From VFBF01 sp034440275 (GTDB lineage Bacteria > Pseudomonadota > Alphaproteobacteria > Caulobacterales > Aquidulcibacteraceae): a stretch of DNA of 29,486 nucleotides. Location of the stretch: NCBI GenBank assembly GCA_034440275.1, contig JAWXBS010000103.1, positions 1 through 29,486 of the forward strand, read 5' to 3'. A program made the translations under genes and the position numbers. Below the pieces are notes generated by a model that made no database searches, was not told the DNA's origin, and saw only the letters and a list, made by a program, of their open reading frames with translations. The number at the start of each line of letters is the position of its first letter. The first letter of the stretch is position 1. This document shows positions 1 to 7,074 of the stretch, one piece after another.

Positions 1-229
1 CGGCGCCGGCGCCGCGATCGATGGCGCGCTGGATGTTGTCCTTCGGCATGTTCATCGAACGCGCCGTCGCCATCGCGCGGTAGAGGCGCGGATTGTTGGC
101 GGGATCGGCGCCGCCGAGCTTCACCGCCGCCTGCATTTCACGCGCGAGCTTGGTGAATTGCGCGGCGCGCTTTTTGTCCTGCCCGCCCTTGCGGTGCATG
201 ATGTTCGCGAACTTGGAATGGCCGGCCAT
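1..229 (-). CDS. YebC/PmpR-family DNA-binding regulator (TACO1-like), partial
   Basis: The first 76 codons of a minus-strand gene that runs off the left edge. The product opens MAGHSKFANI and continues with HRKGGQDKKRA and a segment resembling NNPRLYRAMATARSMNMPKDNI, which is the highly conserved N-terminal three-helix domain of the YebC/TACO1 family (usual start MAGHSKWANIKHRK). Family members are about 245-250 residues and act as transcriptional regulators or as translation factors that help ribosomes through difficult sequences; the sequence here cannot separate these roles. The usual Trp at position 7 is Phe. The ATG at 227-229 is the only sensible start. The upstream neighbour on the same strand is the folate cyclo-ligase gene, separated by a strong hairpin, so the two are probably transcribed separately. 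Family assignment is firm; the C-terminal two thirds are outside the window. Confidence 0.93.
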   Translation of the reverse strand, partial: MAGHSKFANIMHRKGGQDKKRAAQFTKLAREMQAAVKLGGADPANNPRLYRAMATARSMNMPKDNIQRAIDRGAGA

Positions 230-332
230 ATTTGTTTCCCGGGGGCGCGGGGCCTCCCTGCAATGCAGTGATTTCGGTTTGCGCGCTGTCTAGCGATAGA
301 GCGCCGAGAAGTCACGCCGGAGGTCTCGCCTA

Positions 333-360
333 CCCTTCACCCCCGCGAGGGGGAGAAGGG
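333..360. terminator. Strong GC-rich hairpin between the cyclo-ligase and YebC genes
   Basis: A near-perfect palindrome: CCCTTC at 333-338 pairs with GAAGGG at 355-360, CCCCC at 340-344 pairs with GGGGG at 349-353, with one A-A mismatch and a GCGA loop. It lies five bases past the stop codon of the minus-strand cyclo-ligase gene, where a terminator is expected, but on that strand no clear T-run follows the stem. The form resembles the dispersed palindromes common in GC-rich proteobacterial genomes, so it may be a REP-like element that also terminates transcription. Confidence 0.55.
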
Positions 361-364
361 AAAA

Positions 365-1027
365 CTAGCGCAGCGGCCCGATCGCCTCGTGCTCCGTCAC
401 CACCCAGTCCAGCTGCTGATCGAAGGCGTCGGTCGGGATGCGGTCCACTTCCTGGCACGCCCATGCCAGCCCCACGGCGAGCACCGGGCGGCGCGCGCGC
501 AGTTCGGCCAACGTGCGGTCATAGTGGCCGGCGCCGTAGCCGAGGCGGTAGCCGCGCCGGTCGAAACCAAGGAGCGGCACGAGCAGGATGTCCGGCGTGA
601 CCACCGGCGCTTCCGGCGGCGGTTCCAGCACGCCGAACGCGCTCTTCACGAGCGAACCCGGCGTGAAGCGATGGAAACTGAGCGGCAGGCCCGCCCCTTT
701 CGGCGGCGTGCGCGGCAGCGCGAAGGTGAGATCGAAGTGATCGGCGCCGACATTCTCGAAATCCGCGAGCAGCGTTTCGGGGCTGATCTCGTCCTTCATC
801 GGCACATAAGCCGAAATCACCGTCCTGCGTGGGGGGAACGCGATCGCGCGGTGATAGAAGCTCGAAAGCGCGACCTCGGCGACGTCGTAATGCGCGCGAT
901 CCAGTGCTGCGGCCTCGGCGCGGCGCGACCGGAGCATCATCCGCAGCGCGGCCTTTTCACCGTCGATTTCGGAGCGGGAGGTCAAGTTGGGCGGTTCCGC
1001 ATGCGCCGATGGAGGCATATCATCCAC
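365..1027 (-). CDS. 5-formyltetrahydrofolate cyclo-ligase (5,10-methenyl-THF synthetase)
   Basis: Cytosolic enzyme that uses ATP to convert 5-formyltetrahydrofolate to 5,10-methenyltetrahydrofolate, returning a stored folate to the one-carbon pool. The 220-residue product has the family N-terminus (EKAALRMMLRSRRAE), a central substrate-loop region (ISAYVPMKDEISPE) and the diagnostic C-terminal ATP-binding signature LVPLLGFDRRGYRLGYGAGHYDR split over residues of the last third. Length is normal. Starts at GTG 1027 or ATG 1018 are both possible; AGGG lies five bases before the GTG, so I used the GTG. A 6S RNA lies directly upstream on the same strand, the classic ssrS-ygfA order, which suggests co-transcription. 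Identification is firm; the gene is called ygfA, fau or fthC in different organisms. Confidence 0.95.
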   Translation of the reverse strand: MDDMPPSAHAEPPNLTSRSEIDGEKAALRMMLRSRRAEAAALDRAHYDVAEVALSSFYHRAIAFPPRRTVISAYVPMKDEISPETLLADFENVGADHFDLTFALPRTPPKGAGLPLSFHRFTPGSLVKSAFGVLEPPPEAPVVTPDILLVPLLGFDRRGYRLGYGAGHYDRTLAELRARRPVLAVGLAWACQEVDRIPTDAFDQQLDWVVTEHEAIGPLR

Positions 1028-1034
1028 TCGGACC

Positions 1035-1170
1035 CTAGCAAGCTAGGTGGGCGCCAGATGCCCCGCCGTCCAGTAAAGGAACCAGCCGGTCGGGACAGAG
1101 CCAACTCCCGAGAGAGAATGTACGGTCTCGGGGATTGAATCCTCTCGCACGCCGCAGAGACCGCCCGCAC
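1035..1170 (-). ncRNA. ssrS: 6S RNA
   Basis: Non-coding RNA that binds sigma70-RNA polymerase and mimics an open promoter. Read on the minus strand it contains AATCCCCGAGACCGTACATT, which parallels the E. coli 6S segment that begins AGTCCCCTGAGCCGATATTT on the 5' side of the central bubble; then a terminal hairpin (CGGGA, ten-base loop, TCCCG); then GGCTGGTTCCTTTACTGG on the 3' side; and GGCGGGGCATCTGGCG, which parallels the E. coli 3' arm. GGGCG near the 5' end pairs with CGCCC near the 3' end as part of the closing stem. Position directly upstream of the folate cyclo-ligase gene matches the family's conserved location. Ends are estimates; the 3' edge is set near a perfect CTAGC/GCTAG hairpin at 1034-1045. 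I saw this by comparison from memory, not by covariance search. Confidence 0.78.
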
Positions 1171-1173
1171 GAA

Positions 1174-1201
1174 AGGTATGGCGTGTTGGGCTGTGGCACA
1201 A
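1174..1201 (-). promoter_or_regulatory. Candidate promoter of 6S RNA
   Basis: On the minus strand TTGTGC (1201-1196) and ATACCT (1179-1174) are separated by 16 bases and would start transcription close to 1167, matching the expected 5' end of the 6S RNA. The -10 element is imperfect, so this is a position-led proposal. Confidence 0.35.
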
Positions 1202-1261
1202 GGAGCAGCATCAAACAGCGGTCACTATCGAGCTCCAAGTTTCCAGACAGCGGTCCATTCA

Positions 1262-1472
1262 ATGAATGCAATTCTTCGAGGCGTCCTCTCTGCGTTGGCC
1301 TTTATTTGGGTTGTCGTTGGCCTTGGCCTCGCATTTCTGTGCTGGCAAAGCGCACGAGTTTTGGGCCCTTCAACGGCCCTTTCAAGGGTCGATAGTCTTC
1401 TTTGGTGTTTGGGCACTTGTGTTTGGGGCCGGCTTCGCTCTGAGCCGCTATCTTGAGCGCAAGACGCAGTGA
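1262..1472 (+). pseudogene. Small two-helix membrane protein gene, frameshifted
   Basis: Two overlapping frames together make one plausible protein. From ATG 1262 the first frame encodes a hydrophobic segment (LSALAFIWVVVGLGLAFLCW), then turns into non-membrane sequence. The frame ending at 1472 encodes the second hydrophobic segment (GSIVFFGVWALVFGAGFALS) and a charged tail (RYLERKTQ). They join if one T is removed from the TTT at 1380-1382, giving a 69-residue protein with two transmembrane helices. That TTT lies in the second copy of a short direct repeat (GGCCCTTCAA at 1364-1373, GGCCCTTTCAA at 1375-1385), which has one T more than the first copy, as expected for slippage. No good ribosome site precedes the ATG. 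Base composition is lower in GC than the flanks. I recognise no family. Either a true frameshift or a sequencing error. Confidence 0.5.
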
Positions 1473-1491
1473 GGGATCAGAAAGTGATCCC
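1473..1491. terminator. Hairpin between convergent genes
   Basis: GGGATCA at 1473-1479 and TGATCCC at 1485-1491 form a perfect seven-base-pair stem with a GAAAG loop. It fills the gap between the stop of the small frameshifted gene and the stop of the convergent oxidoreductase gene. No T-run follows on either strand, so termination activity is inferred from form and position only. Confidence 0.4.
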
Positions 1492-1497
1492 CCCGCG

Positions 1498-2775
1498 CTA
1501 ACGCTGCGCCGCCAAGGTCTTGTGCGTGCGCTCCACTTCCTGCCACGCGGGCATCACTTTCATCGCCGGATCGGCCTTGCCCGTGCGGCCGAGGGCGTAG
1601 AGCTGGGCGTAGTACCAGTACTGCACGGCGAAACCGTCGATGGCGCGGAACATCTTGAACGCCTTCAGCCAGCCGAACATGGGGCCAAACAGGCGCAATT
1701 TGTCTTCCCAGCGATCGATGGACGCAGCGCCCGCGAGCAGCTTCTTCGGCGCATCCACATCCGCGCACATGGGCCGCCCGATGCCGATGACGTCGGCGCC
1801 GCCGGACTCGATGGCGTGGTTCATCGCGCGCGCGGTGCGGAAGCCGCCCGTCACCATCAGCGGCATGGAGAGCTTGGCCTTCATCGCCTTGGCGAAATCC
1901 ACGAAATACGCTTCGCGCTGCGCGGTGCTGGCGGCCACGTCGGGACGCGCGGCGGGTTCAAGCCCTTCCATGTCCATCATCGCGGGCTGCTCGTAGGAGC
2001 CGCCGGAAATCTCCAGCAGGTCGACGCCCGCCTCCTGCAGCCATTGTGCGACAACGAGGCTTTCCTCGAACGCAAAGCCGCCGCGCTGGAAGTCCGCCGA
2101 ATTGAGTTTCACCGACACCGGAAAATCCGCGCCCACCGCCGCGCGCACACGTTTGACCGCTTCCATCAGGAAACGCGCGCGGTTTTCCAGCGACCCGCCC
2201 CATGCATCGGTGCGCACATTCGAGCGCGGGCTGAGGAATTGCGAGATGAGATAGCCGTGCGCGCCGTGCACCTGCACGCCGGTGAAGCCGGTTTCGCGCG
2301 CGGCGGTCGCGACGACCGCGAAACGTCCGATGAGATCCTCGATCTCCTTCTCCGTCAGCGCGACAGGCTCGCCGAACTGCCCGCCCGGCAGGCCGAGCTT
2401 CACCGCCGACGGCGCCTTCGGGGTCGGGTTGATCAGCGCCTGCGTCTGGCGGCCGGCGTGGCTGATCTGCATCCACAGATGGTTGCCGCCCTGCGTGCCG
2501 GCCTTCGCCCAGCGCGTGAGCGCCCCGCGCATCGCCGCGTCCGGCGCCTTGTAGATGATGACATTGCCGGGCCGTTCGAGGTGATCGCGGTCGATCTGCA
2601 CATTGCCTGTCAGCAGCATGCCCGCGCCGCCGTTCGACCAGAGCGCGTAGAGCCGTTCCAGCTCCGGCGTCGGCATGCCTTGCGCGGTCGCGAGGCCTTC
2701 GGTCATCGCGCCTTTGGCGAGACGGTTGGAAAGGCGCGCCCCGCAGGGCAGGTCGAGCAGCTTCGCGATGTCCAT
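1498..2775 (-). CDS. NADH:flavin oxidoreductase, Old Yellow Enzyme family
   Basis: FMN-dependent TIM-barrel enzyme that typically reduces activated C=C bonds using NAD(P)H. The 425-residue product shows the family N-terminus (LSNRLAKGAMTEGLA), the substrate and FMN region GVQVHGAHGYLISQFLSP followed by NVRTDAWGGSLENRARF, and the C-terminal phosphate-binding part (PLMVTGGFRTARAM, then ADVIGIGRPM). No iron-sulphur cluster motif or second flavin domain follows, so it is a short single-domain member and not a 2,4-dienoyl-CoA reductase. ATG 2775 is preferred over the longer frame because GGAGA lies just upstream and the family-like sequence begins there. It is transcribed away from gap, sharing a 150-base intergenic region with it. 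The physiological substrate cannot be told. Confidence 0.9.
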   Translation of the reverse strand: MDIAKLLDLPCGARLSNRLAKGAMTEGLATAQGMPTPELERLYALWSNGGAGMLLTGNVQIDRDHLERPGNVIIYKAPDAAMRGALTRWAKAGTQGGNHLWMQISHAGRQTQALINPTPKAPSAVKLGLPGGQFGEPVALTEKEIEDLIGRFAVVATAARETGFTGVQVHGAHGYLISQFLSPRSNVRTDAWGGSLENRARFLMEAVKRVRAAVGADFPVSVKLNSADFQRGGFAFEESLVVAQWLQEAGVDLLEISGGSYEQPAMMDMEGLEPAARPDVAASTAQREAYFVDFAKAMKAKLSMPLMVTGGFRTARAMNHAIESGGADVIGIGRPMCADVDAPKKLLAGAASIDRWEDKLRLFGPMFGWLKAFKMFRAIDGFAVQYWYYAQLYALGRTGKADPAMKVMPAWQEVERTHKTLAAQR

Positions 2776-2925
2776 GGGGCGTCTCCGGCGGCAAAGCTGC
2801 ATCCCAGCGTTGCGCGCGGAAGTCCAGTTTCCCCCCGGATTCCCCACCCAGCCGGTGGACGATTCAGGGGGTTGCGGCTACTAGAGCGCCCACACTTTCC
2901 ACGACAGTTTCAAGGGAGCATCGGG

Positions 2926-3936
2926 ATGACCGTGCGCGTCGCCATCAATGGTTTTGGCCGGATCGGCCGCAATGTGCTGCGCGCCATCGCCGAGAGCGGA
3001 CGCAAGGACATCGAGGTCGTCGCCATTAACGATCTCGGCCCGGTGGAGACCAACGCCCACCTGCTGCGCTTCGACAGCATCCACGGCCGCTTCCCCGGCA
3101 CAGTGACGGTCGAGGACGACACCATCGATGTGGGCTCGGGCCCGATCAAGGTGACGGCGGTGCGCAACCCCGCCGAACTGCCGCACAAGGATCTCCGCGT
3201 CGACATCGCGCTCGAATGCACGGGCATCTTCACCAGCCGCGACAAGGCCGCCGCCCACCTCGAAGCCGGCGCCAAGCGCGTGATCGTCTCAGCGCCTGCC
3301 GACGGCGCGGACCTCACGGTCGTCTATGGCGTCAACCACGACCAGCTGACGAAGGACCACCTCGTCATCTCCAACGCCTCGTGCACCACGAACTGCCTCG
3401 TGCCGGTGGCGAAGGTGCTGCACGATGTCATCGGCATCGAGCGCGGCATGATGACGACGATCCACTCCTACACGAACGACCAGCCGTCGCTCGACCAGAT
3501 GCACAAGGATCTCTATCGCGCCCGCGCGGCCGCGCTCTCGATGATTCCCACGTCCACGGGCGCCGCGAAGGCGGTGGGCCTCGTGCTGCCGGAACTGAAG
3601 GGCAAGCTCGACGGCATCTCCGTGCGCGTGCCGACGCCGAACGTCTCGGTCGTCGATCTGAAATTCATCGCCAAGCGCAACACGACGGTCGATGAAATCA
3701 ACAAGGCCATCCGCGCGGCGGCCGACGCCGGCCCGCTGAAGGGCGTGCTCGGCTACACCGACCAGCCCAACGTCTCGGTCGATTTCAACCACGATCCGCG
3801 CTCGTCCATTTTCCATCTCGACCAGACGAAGGTCATGGACGGCAACTTCTGCTCGATCCTCACCTGGTACGACAACGAGTGGGGCTTCTCGAACCGCATG
3901 GCCGATACGGCGGTGGCGTTCGCGAAGACGATCTAA
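2926..3936 (+). CDS. gap: Glyceraldehyde-3-phosphate dehydrogenase, type I
   Basis: Converts glyceraldehyde 3-phosphate, NAD+ and phosphate to 1,3-bisphosphoglycerate. The 336-residue protein begins MTVRVAINGFGRIGRN (Rossmann fold), has Asp36 in AINDL at the position that favours NAD over NADP, the catalytic motif SNASCTTNC with Cys153, and the partner His180 in MTTIHSYTND. The C-terminal WYDNEWGFSNRM is standard. ATG 2926 follows AAGGGAGCATCGGG. It heads a plus-strand run that later includes pgk and fba, so its product passes to phosphoglycerate kinase encoded about 3 kb downstream. A small membrane-protein gene starts 12 bases after its stop. Identification is firm. Confidence 0.98.
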   Translation: MTVRVAINGFGRIGRNVLRAIAESGRKDIEVVAINDLGPVETNAHLLRFDSIHGRFPGTVTVEDDTIDVGSGPIKVTAVRNPAELPHKDLRVDIALECTGIFTSRDKAAAHLEAGAKRVIVSAPADGADLTVVYGVNHDQLTKDHLVISNASCTTNCLVPVAKVLHDVIGIERGMMTTIHSYTNDQPSLDQMHKDLYRARAAALSMIPTSTGAAKAVGLVLPELKGKLDGISVRVPTPNVSVVDLKFIAKRNTTVDEINKAIRAAADAGPLKGVLGYTDQPNVSVDFNHDPRSSIFHLDQTKVMDGNFCSILTWYDNEWGFSNRMADTAVAFAKTI

Positions 3937-3947
3937 TCCCCAATCAG

Positions 3948-4256
3948 ATGGGACCAGTACTCGTCATTTTGCTGGCGATCGGGCTCTCGATTGGATTGCG
4001 GGGAGCTTCGGCAGCTGCCGCTTTTCGAGCGCTCGCACCCAAAAGTGCAGTCCTGGCGTTCATCTGGGTCGGCTTCGCGATGATTGCCGCCGCATCGCAA
4101 GATCTTTCCACTACGATCGTGGAAGGGACAATCGTTACGATAGCCGTGATGCTTTTGATCATCACGTGTTCAGGGTTCGCATACGCTTCGGGGCGGGTTC
4201 TAGGTCTACCCAGTCGGCTCCGCGCGCGTGATAGAAGTTGGAAGACTGATACATGA
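3948..4256 (+). CDS. Small hypothetical membrane protein
   Basis: A 102-residue protein with about three hydrophobic segments (VLVILLAIGLSIGL near the N-terminus, SAVLAFIWVGFAMIAA in the middle, IVTIAVMLLIITCSGFA after it) and a basic C-terminal tail (LPSRLRARDRSWK). It starts 12 bases after the gap stop with no clear ribosome site, so expression would depend on read-through from gap. Codon use is visibly less GC-biased than its neighbours (many ATT, ACG, TCG, CTT and GAT codons), which suggests a young or foreign orphan gene. It shares an AFIWV stretch and general layout with the frameshifted gene at 1262-1472. I recognise no family. An alternative is that it is non-coding, though three well-formed helices argue against that. 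Confidence 0.5.
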   Translation: MGPVLVILLAIGLSIGLRGASAAAAFRALAPKSAVLAFIWVGFAMIAAASQDLSTTIVEGTIVTIAVMLLIITCSGFAYASGRVLGLPSRLRARDRSWKTDT

Positions 4257-4281
4257 TGATGAGTATTCGGAGTTTGTTCCC

Positions 4282-4788
4282 ATGACCCTCTCCCTTCACG
4301 CCGTCACCGCGCCAGCGCTGATCCAGAACCTCAAAAACCTCGGCGGCTTTCTCGCGAAGGCCGAAGAGAACGCCGCGTCGCGCAATTTCGATGTGGCGGT
4401 GCTGCTGCAATCGCGCCTCGCGCCCGACATGCTGCCGCTGGTCCGTCAGGTGCAGATGACGTGCGACCACGCGAAGTTCACGCTCGCGCGCCTTGGCGGC
4501 GTCGATGCGCCGTCGCACCCGGATACGGAAACGACGGTGGCTGAACTGCAGGCGCGGATCGCCAAGGTCATCGCCTTCGTCGAAAGCGTGCCCGCTGCTG
4601 CGGTGGACGCGAGCGCCGATCGCGAGATCGCCTTCAAGGCGGGCCCCATGGAGCTCAAGTTCCAGGGCGGCGATTACCTCACCCGCTGGGCGCTGCCGAA
4701 CTTCTACTTCCACCTCACCGCCGCGTACTCGATCCTGCGCCACAACGGCGTCCCGCTCGGCAAGCGCGACTTCCTCGGCCCACGCTGA
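4282..4788 (+). CDS. DUF1993 domain protein
   Basis: A 168-residue soluble protein of the DUF1993 family, a predicted DinB-like four-helix bundle with no established activity. Family features visible are the N-terminal LHAVTAPALIQNLKNLGGFLAKAEE, the central DMLPLVRQVQMTCDHAKFTLARLGG, and near the C-terminus GGDYLTRWALPNFYFHLTAAYSILRHNGVPLGKRDFLG split by short gaps, which is the most conserved part. ATG 4282 is preferred over an in-frame ATG at 4228 because GGAG sits ten bases upstream and the family homology begins there. It stands alone between the small membrane protein and the oligopeptidase, all on the plus strand. Function unknown. Confidence 0.88.
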   Translation: MTLSLHAVTAPALIQNLKNLGGFLAKAEENAASRNFDVAVLLQSRLAPDMLPLVRQVQMTCDHAKFTLARLGGVDAPSHPDTETTVAELQARIAKVIAFVESVPAAAVDASADREIAFKAGPMELKFQGGDYLTRWALPNFYFHLTAAYSILRHNGVPLGKRDFLGPR

Positions 4789-4875
4789 CCGCGCTGCGAC
4801 GAACGGTGCTTGCGGCGCCTACGTCGCGACCTCTAGTCTGGCGTCACATATTCCCCTCAACGCCGGACAAGGCCC

Positions 4876-7008
4876 ATGACTATCGTACGATCCCTGCTGT
4901 GCGCGCTGATGCTTGCGGCATGTGCGAGTGCGCCCGTCGAGACGCCGGCGCCGATCGCGGAGCCCGTCGCGCCCGCCGCACCCGACCTCTCGCCAGCGGG
5001 CGTGCGCGCTGCCGATGAGTTCCTGTGGCTTGAGGACGTGAGCGGCGAACGCGCGCTGACCTGGGTGCATGCGCAGAACGCGAAAACGAAAGCGGTGCTC
5101 GAAGGCGATGCACGCTACGCGCGCTTCCGCGATGAGGCGCTCGCCGTGCTGACAGCCAATGATCGCATCCCGACGCCGCAGTTCCGCGCCGGCGGCATCG
5201 ACAATTTCTGGCAGGACCGCACGCATGTCCGCGGGGTCTGGCGGCGCGCGACCTTGCAGAGCTTCCGTCGCGGCGCACCGCGCTGGGAAACCGTTCTCGA
5301 CATCGACGCGCTCGCGCGCACCGAAAACGCCAACTGGATCTACAAGGCCGCGACCTGCCTGCCGCCCTTGCGCCGCTATTGCCTCGTGAGCCTCTCCGAC
5401 GGCGGCAAGGATGCGGTCGTGGTGCGCGAGTTCGATACGCAGACGCGCACGTTCCGCGCGGGCGGCTTCACGCTGCCGGAGGGCAAGCACCGCTTCCAGT
5501 GGGTCGACGTCGACACGATCGCCATCGCCACCGACTTCGGCGCCGGCACACTGACGGAAAGCGGCTATCCCTTCGTGCTCAAGCTGCTGAAGCGCGGCGA
5601 GACGCTGGCGCAGGCGCGCGAGGTGTTTCGCGGCGACGCAAAGGACGGCGGCTACGGCGTCTATCCCTCCACCCTGCGCGATCATTCTGGAAAGGCCATC
5701 GAGGTGTTGGCGCAGCGGCCGTTGAGCACGTTCGAGGCGGAGTTCTATCTCGTGCTCGGCGCCACACCGCGCCGCGTCGATCTCCCACGCAAGGCGCAGT
5801 ACCAGACCTTCGTCGACGACCGCGCCATTTTCACGCTGCAGGAGGCCTGGAACGGCTTCGCGCAGGGCGCCGCCATCGCCTATGACGTAGGGACCCTCGC
5901 GAAGCCCGGCCTCGTCTTCACGCCAGCGGCGAACGAGGCCGTGGGCGCGGTGGAGTCGACCAGCGGCAAGCTCATCGTGCAGATGCTCGCCGACGTGAAG
6001 GGCGCCGTGGAGGTTTTCGACCGCACGGGCGAGACCTGGACGCGCACGCGCCTGGCGCTGCCGCAGGATGCGACTCTCACGGTGGTCGCCGCGTCGCCAT
6101 CCGACGACAAACTGTTTGTCTCCGCGCAGGGTTTCCTTGATCCCACGAGCCTTTGGCTTGCCGACGCCGCCACCGGCCTCGTGCAACGCGTGATGGCGCA
6201 GTCACCGAAGTTCGACGCATCGAAGACCGTCGTCGAGCAGCACTTCGCCACCTCCAGCGACGGCGCGCGCATCCCCTTCTTCGTCGTGCGTCCGAAGGTG
6301 ATGCCGGCGGGCGGCGCGGCCACGCTGATGTTTGGATATGGCGGGTTCGAGGTGTCGAAGCCGCCCGTCTATATCCCGGAGATGGGCAAGCTCTGGCTGG
6401 AGAACGGCGGCGTCTACGTCATCGCCAATATCCGCGGCGGCGGCGAGTTCGGACCTGCGTGGCACCAGTCCGTGCTGCGCGAGAACCGGCAGAAGGCGTT
6501 CGACGATTTCGCCGCCGTGGGCCGTGAACTCGTGACGCTCGGGATCACCACGCCGCAGAAACTCGGCATCTACGGACGCTCGAACGGCGGCGTGCTCACC
6601 TCGGTGACGCTGACGCAGCACCCTGAACTCATCAACGCCGCCGTGATCGAAAGCCCGCTTATCGACATGCTGCGCTATCAGGACCTGCCGCCGGGCGCAT
6701 CGTGGATCGGCGAGTTCGGCGACCCGCGCATTCCGGCGGAAGCGGCGTTCATCGCGCGCTATTCGGCCTACCAGAACCTGAAGCCGGGCCAACGCTATCC
6801 GGAGCCCTACGTCACCACCAACACCCGCGACGATCGCGTGCATCCCGGTCACGCCCGCAAGTTCGTCGCGCGCATGGAGGCGCTCGGGTATCCGGTGCTC
6901 TACTACGAGAACACCGAGGGCGGGCACTCCAACGACAGCGATCCCGTGCTCAACGCCGAGCGCTGGGCGCGGCATTATACCTATCTCGCGCGCAAGCTGA
7001 TGGATTGA
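4876..7008 (+). CDS. Prolyl oligopeptidase family serine peptidase (S9A), lipoprotein-type
   Basis: Secreted peptidase, 710 residues, probably cleaving short peptides after proline. An N-terminal signal with lipobox LAAC (Cys16) followed by a Pro/Ala/Glu-rich spacer predicts a lipid-anchored envelope protein. The N-terminal helix and beta-propeller region (about residues 45-440; WLEDVSGERALTWV is the family opening) precede an alpha/beta hydrolase domain. The catalytic triad is visible: Ser569 in YGRSNGGV, Asp653 in TRDDRVHPGHARKF, and His684 in EGGHSND. NIRGGGEFGPAWH matches the conserved oxyanion and substrate-lining segment. ATG 4876 follows GGACAAGG. It sits between glycolytic genes with no obvious functional link. 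A strict proline preference is family knowledge, not shown by the sequence. Confidence 0.93.
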   Translation: MTIVRSLLCALMLAACASAPVETPAPIAEPVAPAAPDLSPAGVRAADEFLWLEDVSGERALTWVHAQNAKTKAVLEGDARYARFRDEALAVLTANDRIPTPQFRAGGIDNFWQDRTHVRGVWRRATLQSFRRGAPRWETVLDIDALARTENANWIYKAATCLPPLRRYCLVSLSDGGKDAVVVREFDTQTRTFRAGGFTLPEGKHRFQWVDVDTIAIATDFGAGTLTESGYPFVLKLLKRGETLAQAREVFRGDAKDGGYGVYPSTLRDHSGKAIEVLAQRPLSTFEAEFYLVLGATPRRVDLPRKAQYQTFVDDRAIFTLQEAWNGFAQGAAIAYDVGTLAKPGLVFTPAANEAVGAVESTSGKLIVQMLADVKGAVEVFDRTGETWTRTRLALPQDATLTVVAASPSDDKLFVSAQGFLDPTSLWLADAATGLVQRVMAQSPKFDASKTVVEQHFATSSDGARIPFFVVRPKVMPAGGAATLMFGYGGFEVSKPPVYIPEMGKLWLENGGVYVIANIRGGGEFGPAWHQSVLRENRQKAFDDFAAVGRELVTLGITTPQKLGIYGRSNGGVLTSVTLTQHPELINAAVIESPLIDMLRYQDLPPGASWIGEFGDPRIPAEAAFIARYSAYQNLKPGQRYPEPYVTTNTRDDRVHPGHARKFVARMEALGYPVLYYENTEGGHSNDSDPVLNAERWARHYTYLARKLMD

Positions 7009-7074
7009 GGCGAGGCCGCTTGCCTTCGGCGGGATCGGGCGTAGGAACTGCGGCTCAATATTCAGGAGTTTCCG

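Noticed and set aside
1453..2925. Upstream extension of the gap frame, giving an 827-residue fusion
   Set aside because: The added part is the antisense shadow of the oxidoreductase gene; the GAPDH family starts at 2926 with its own ribosome site.
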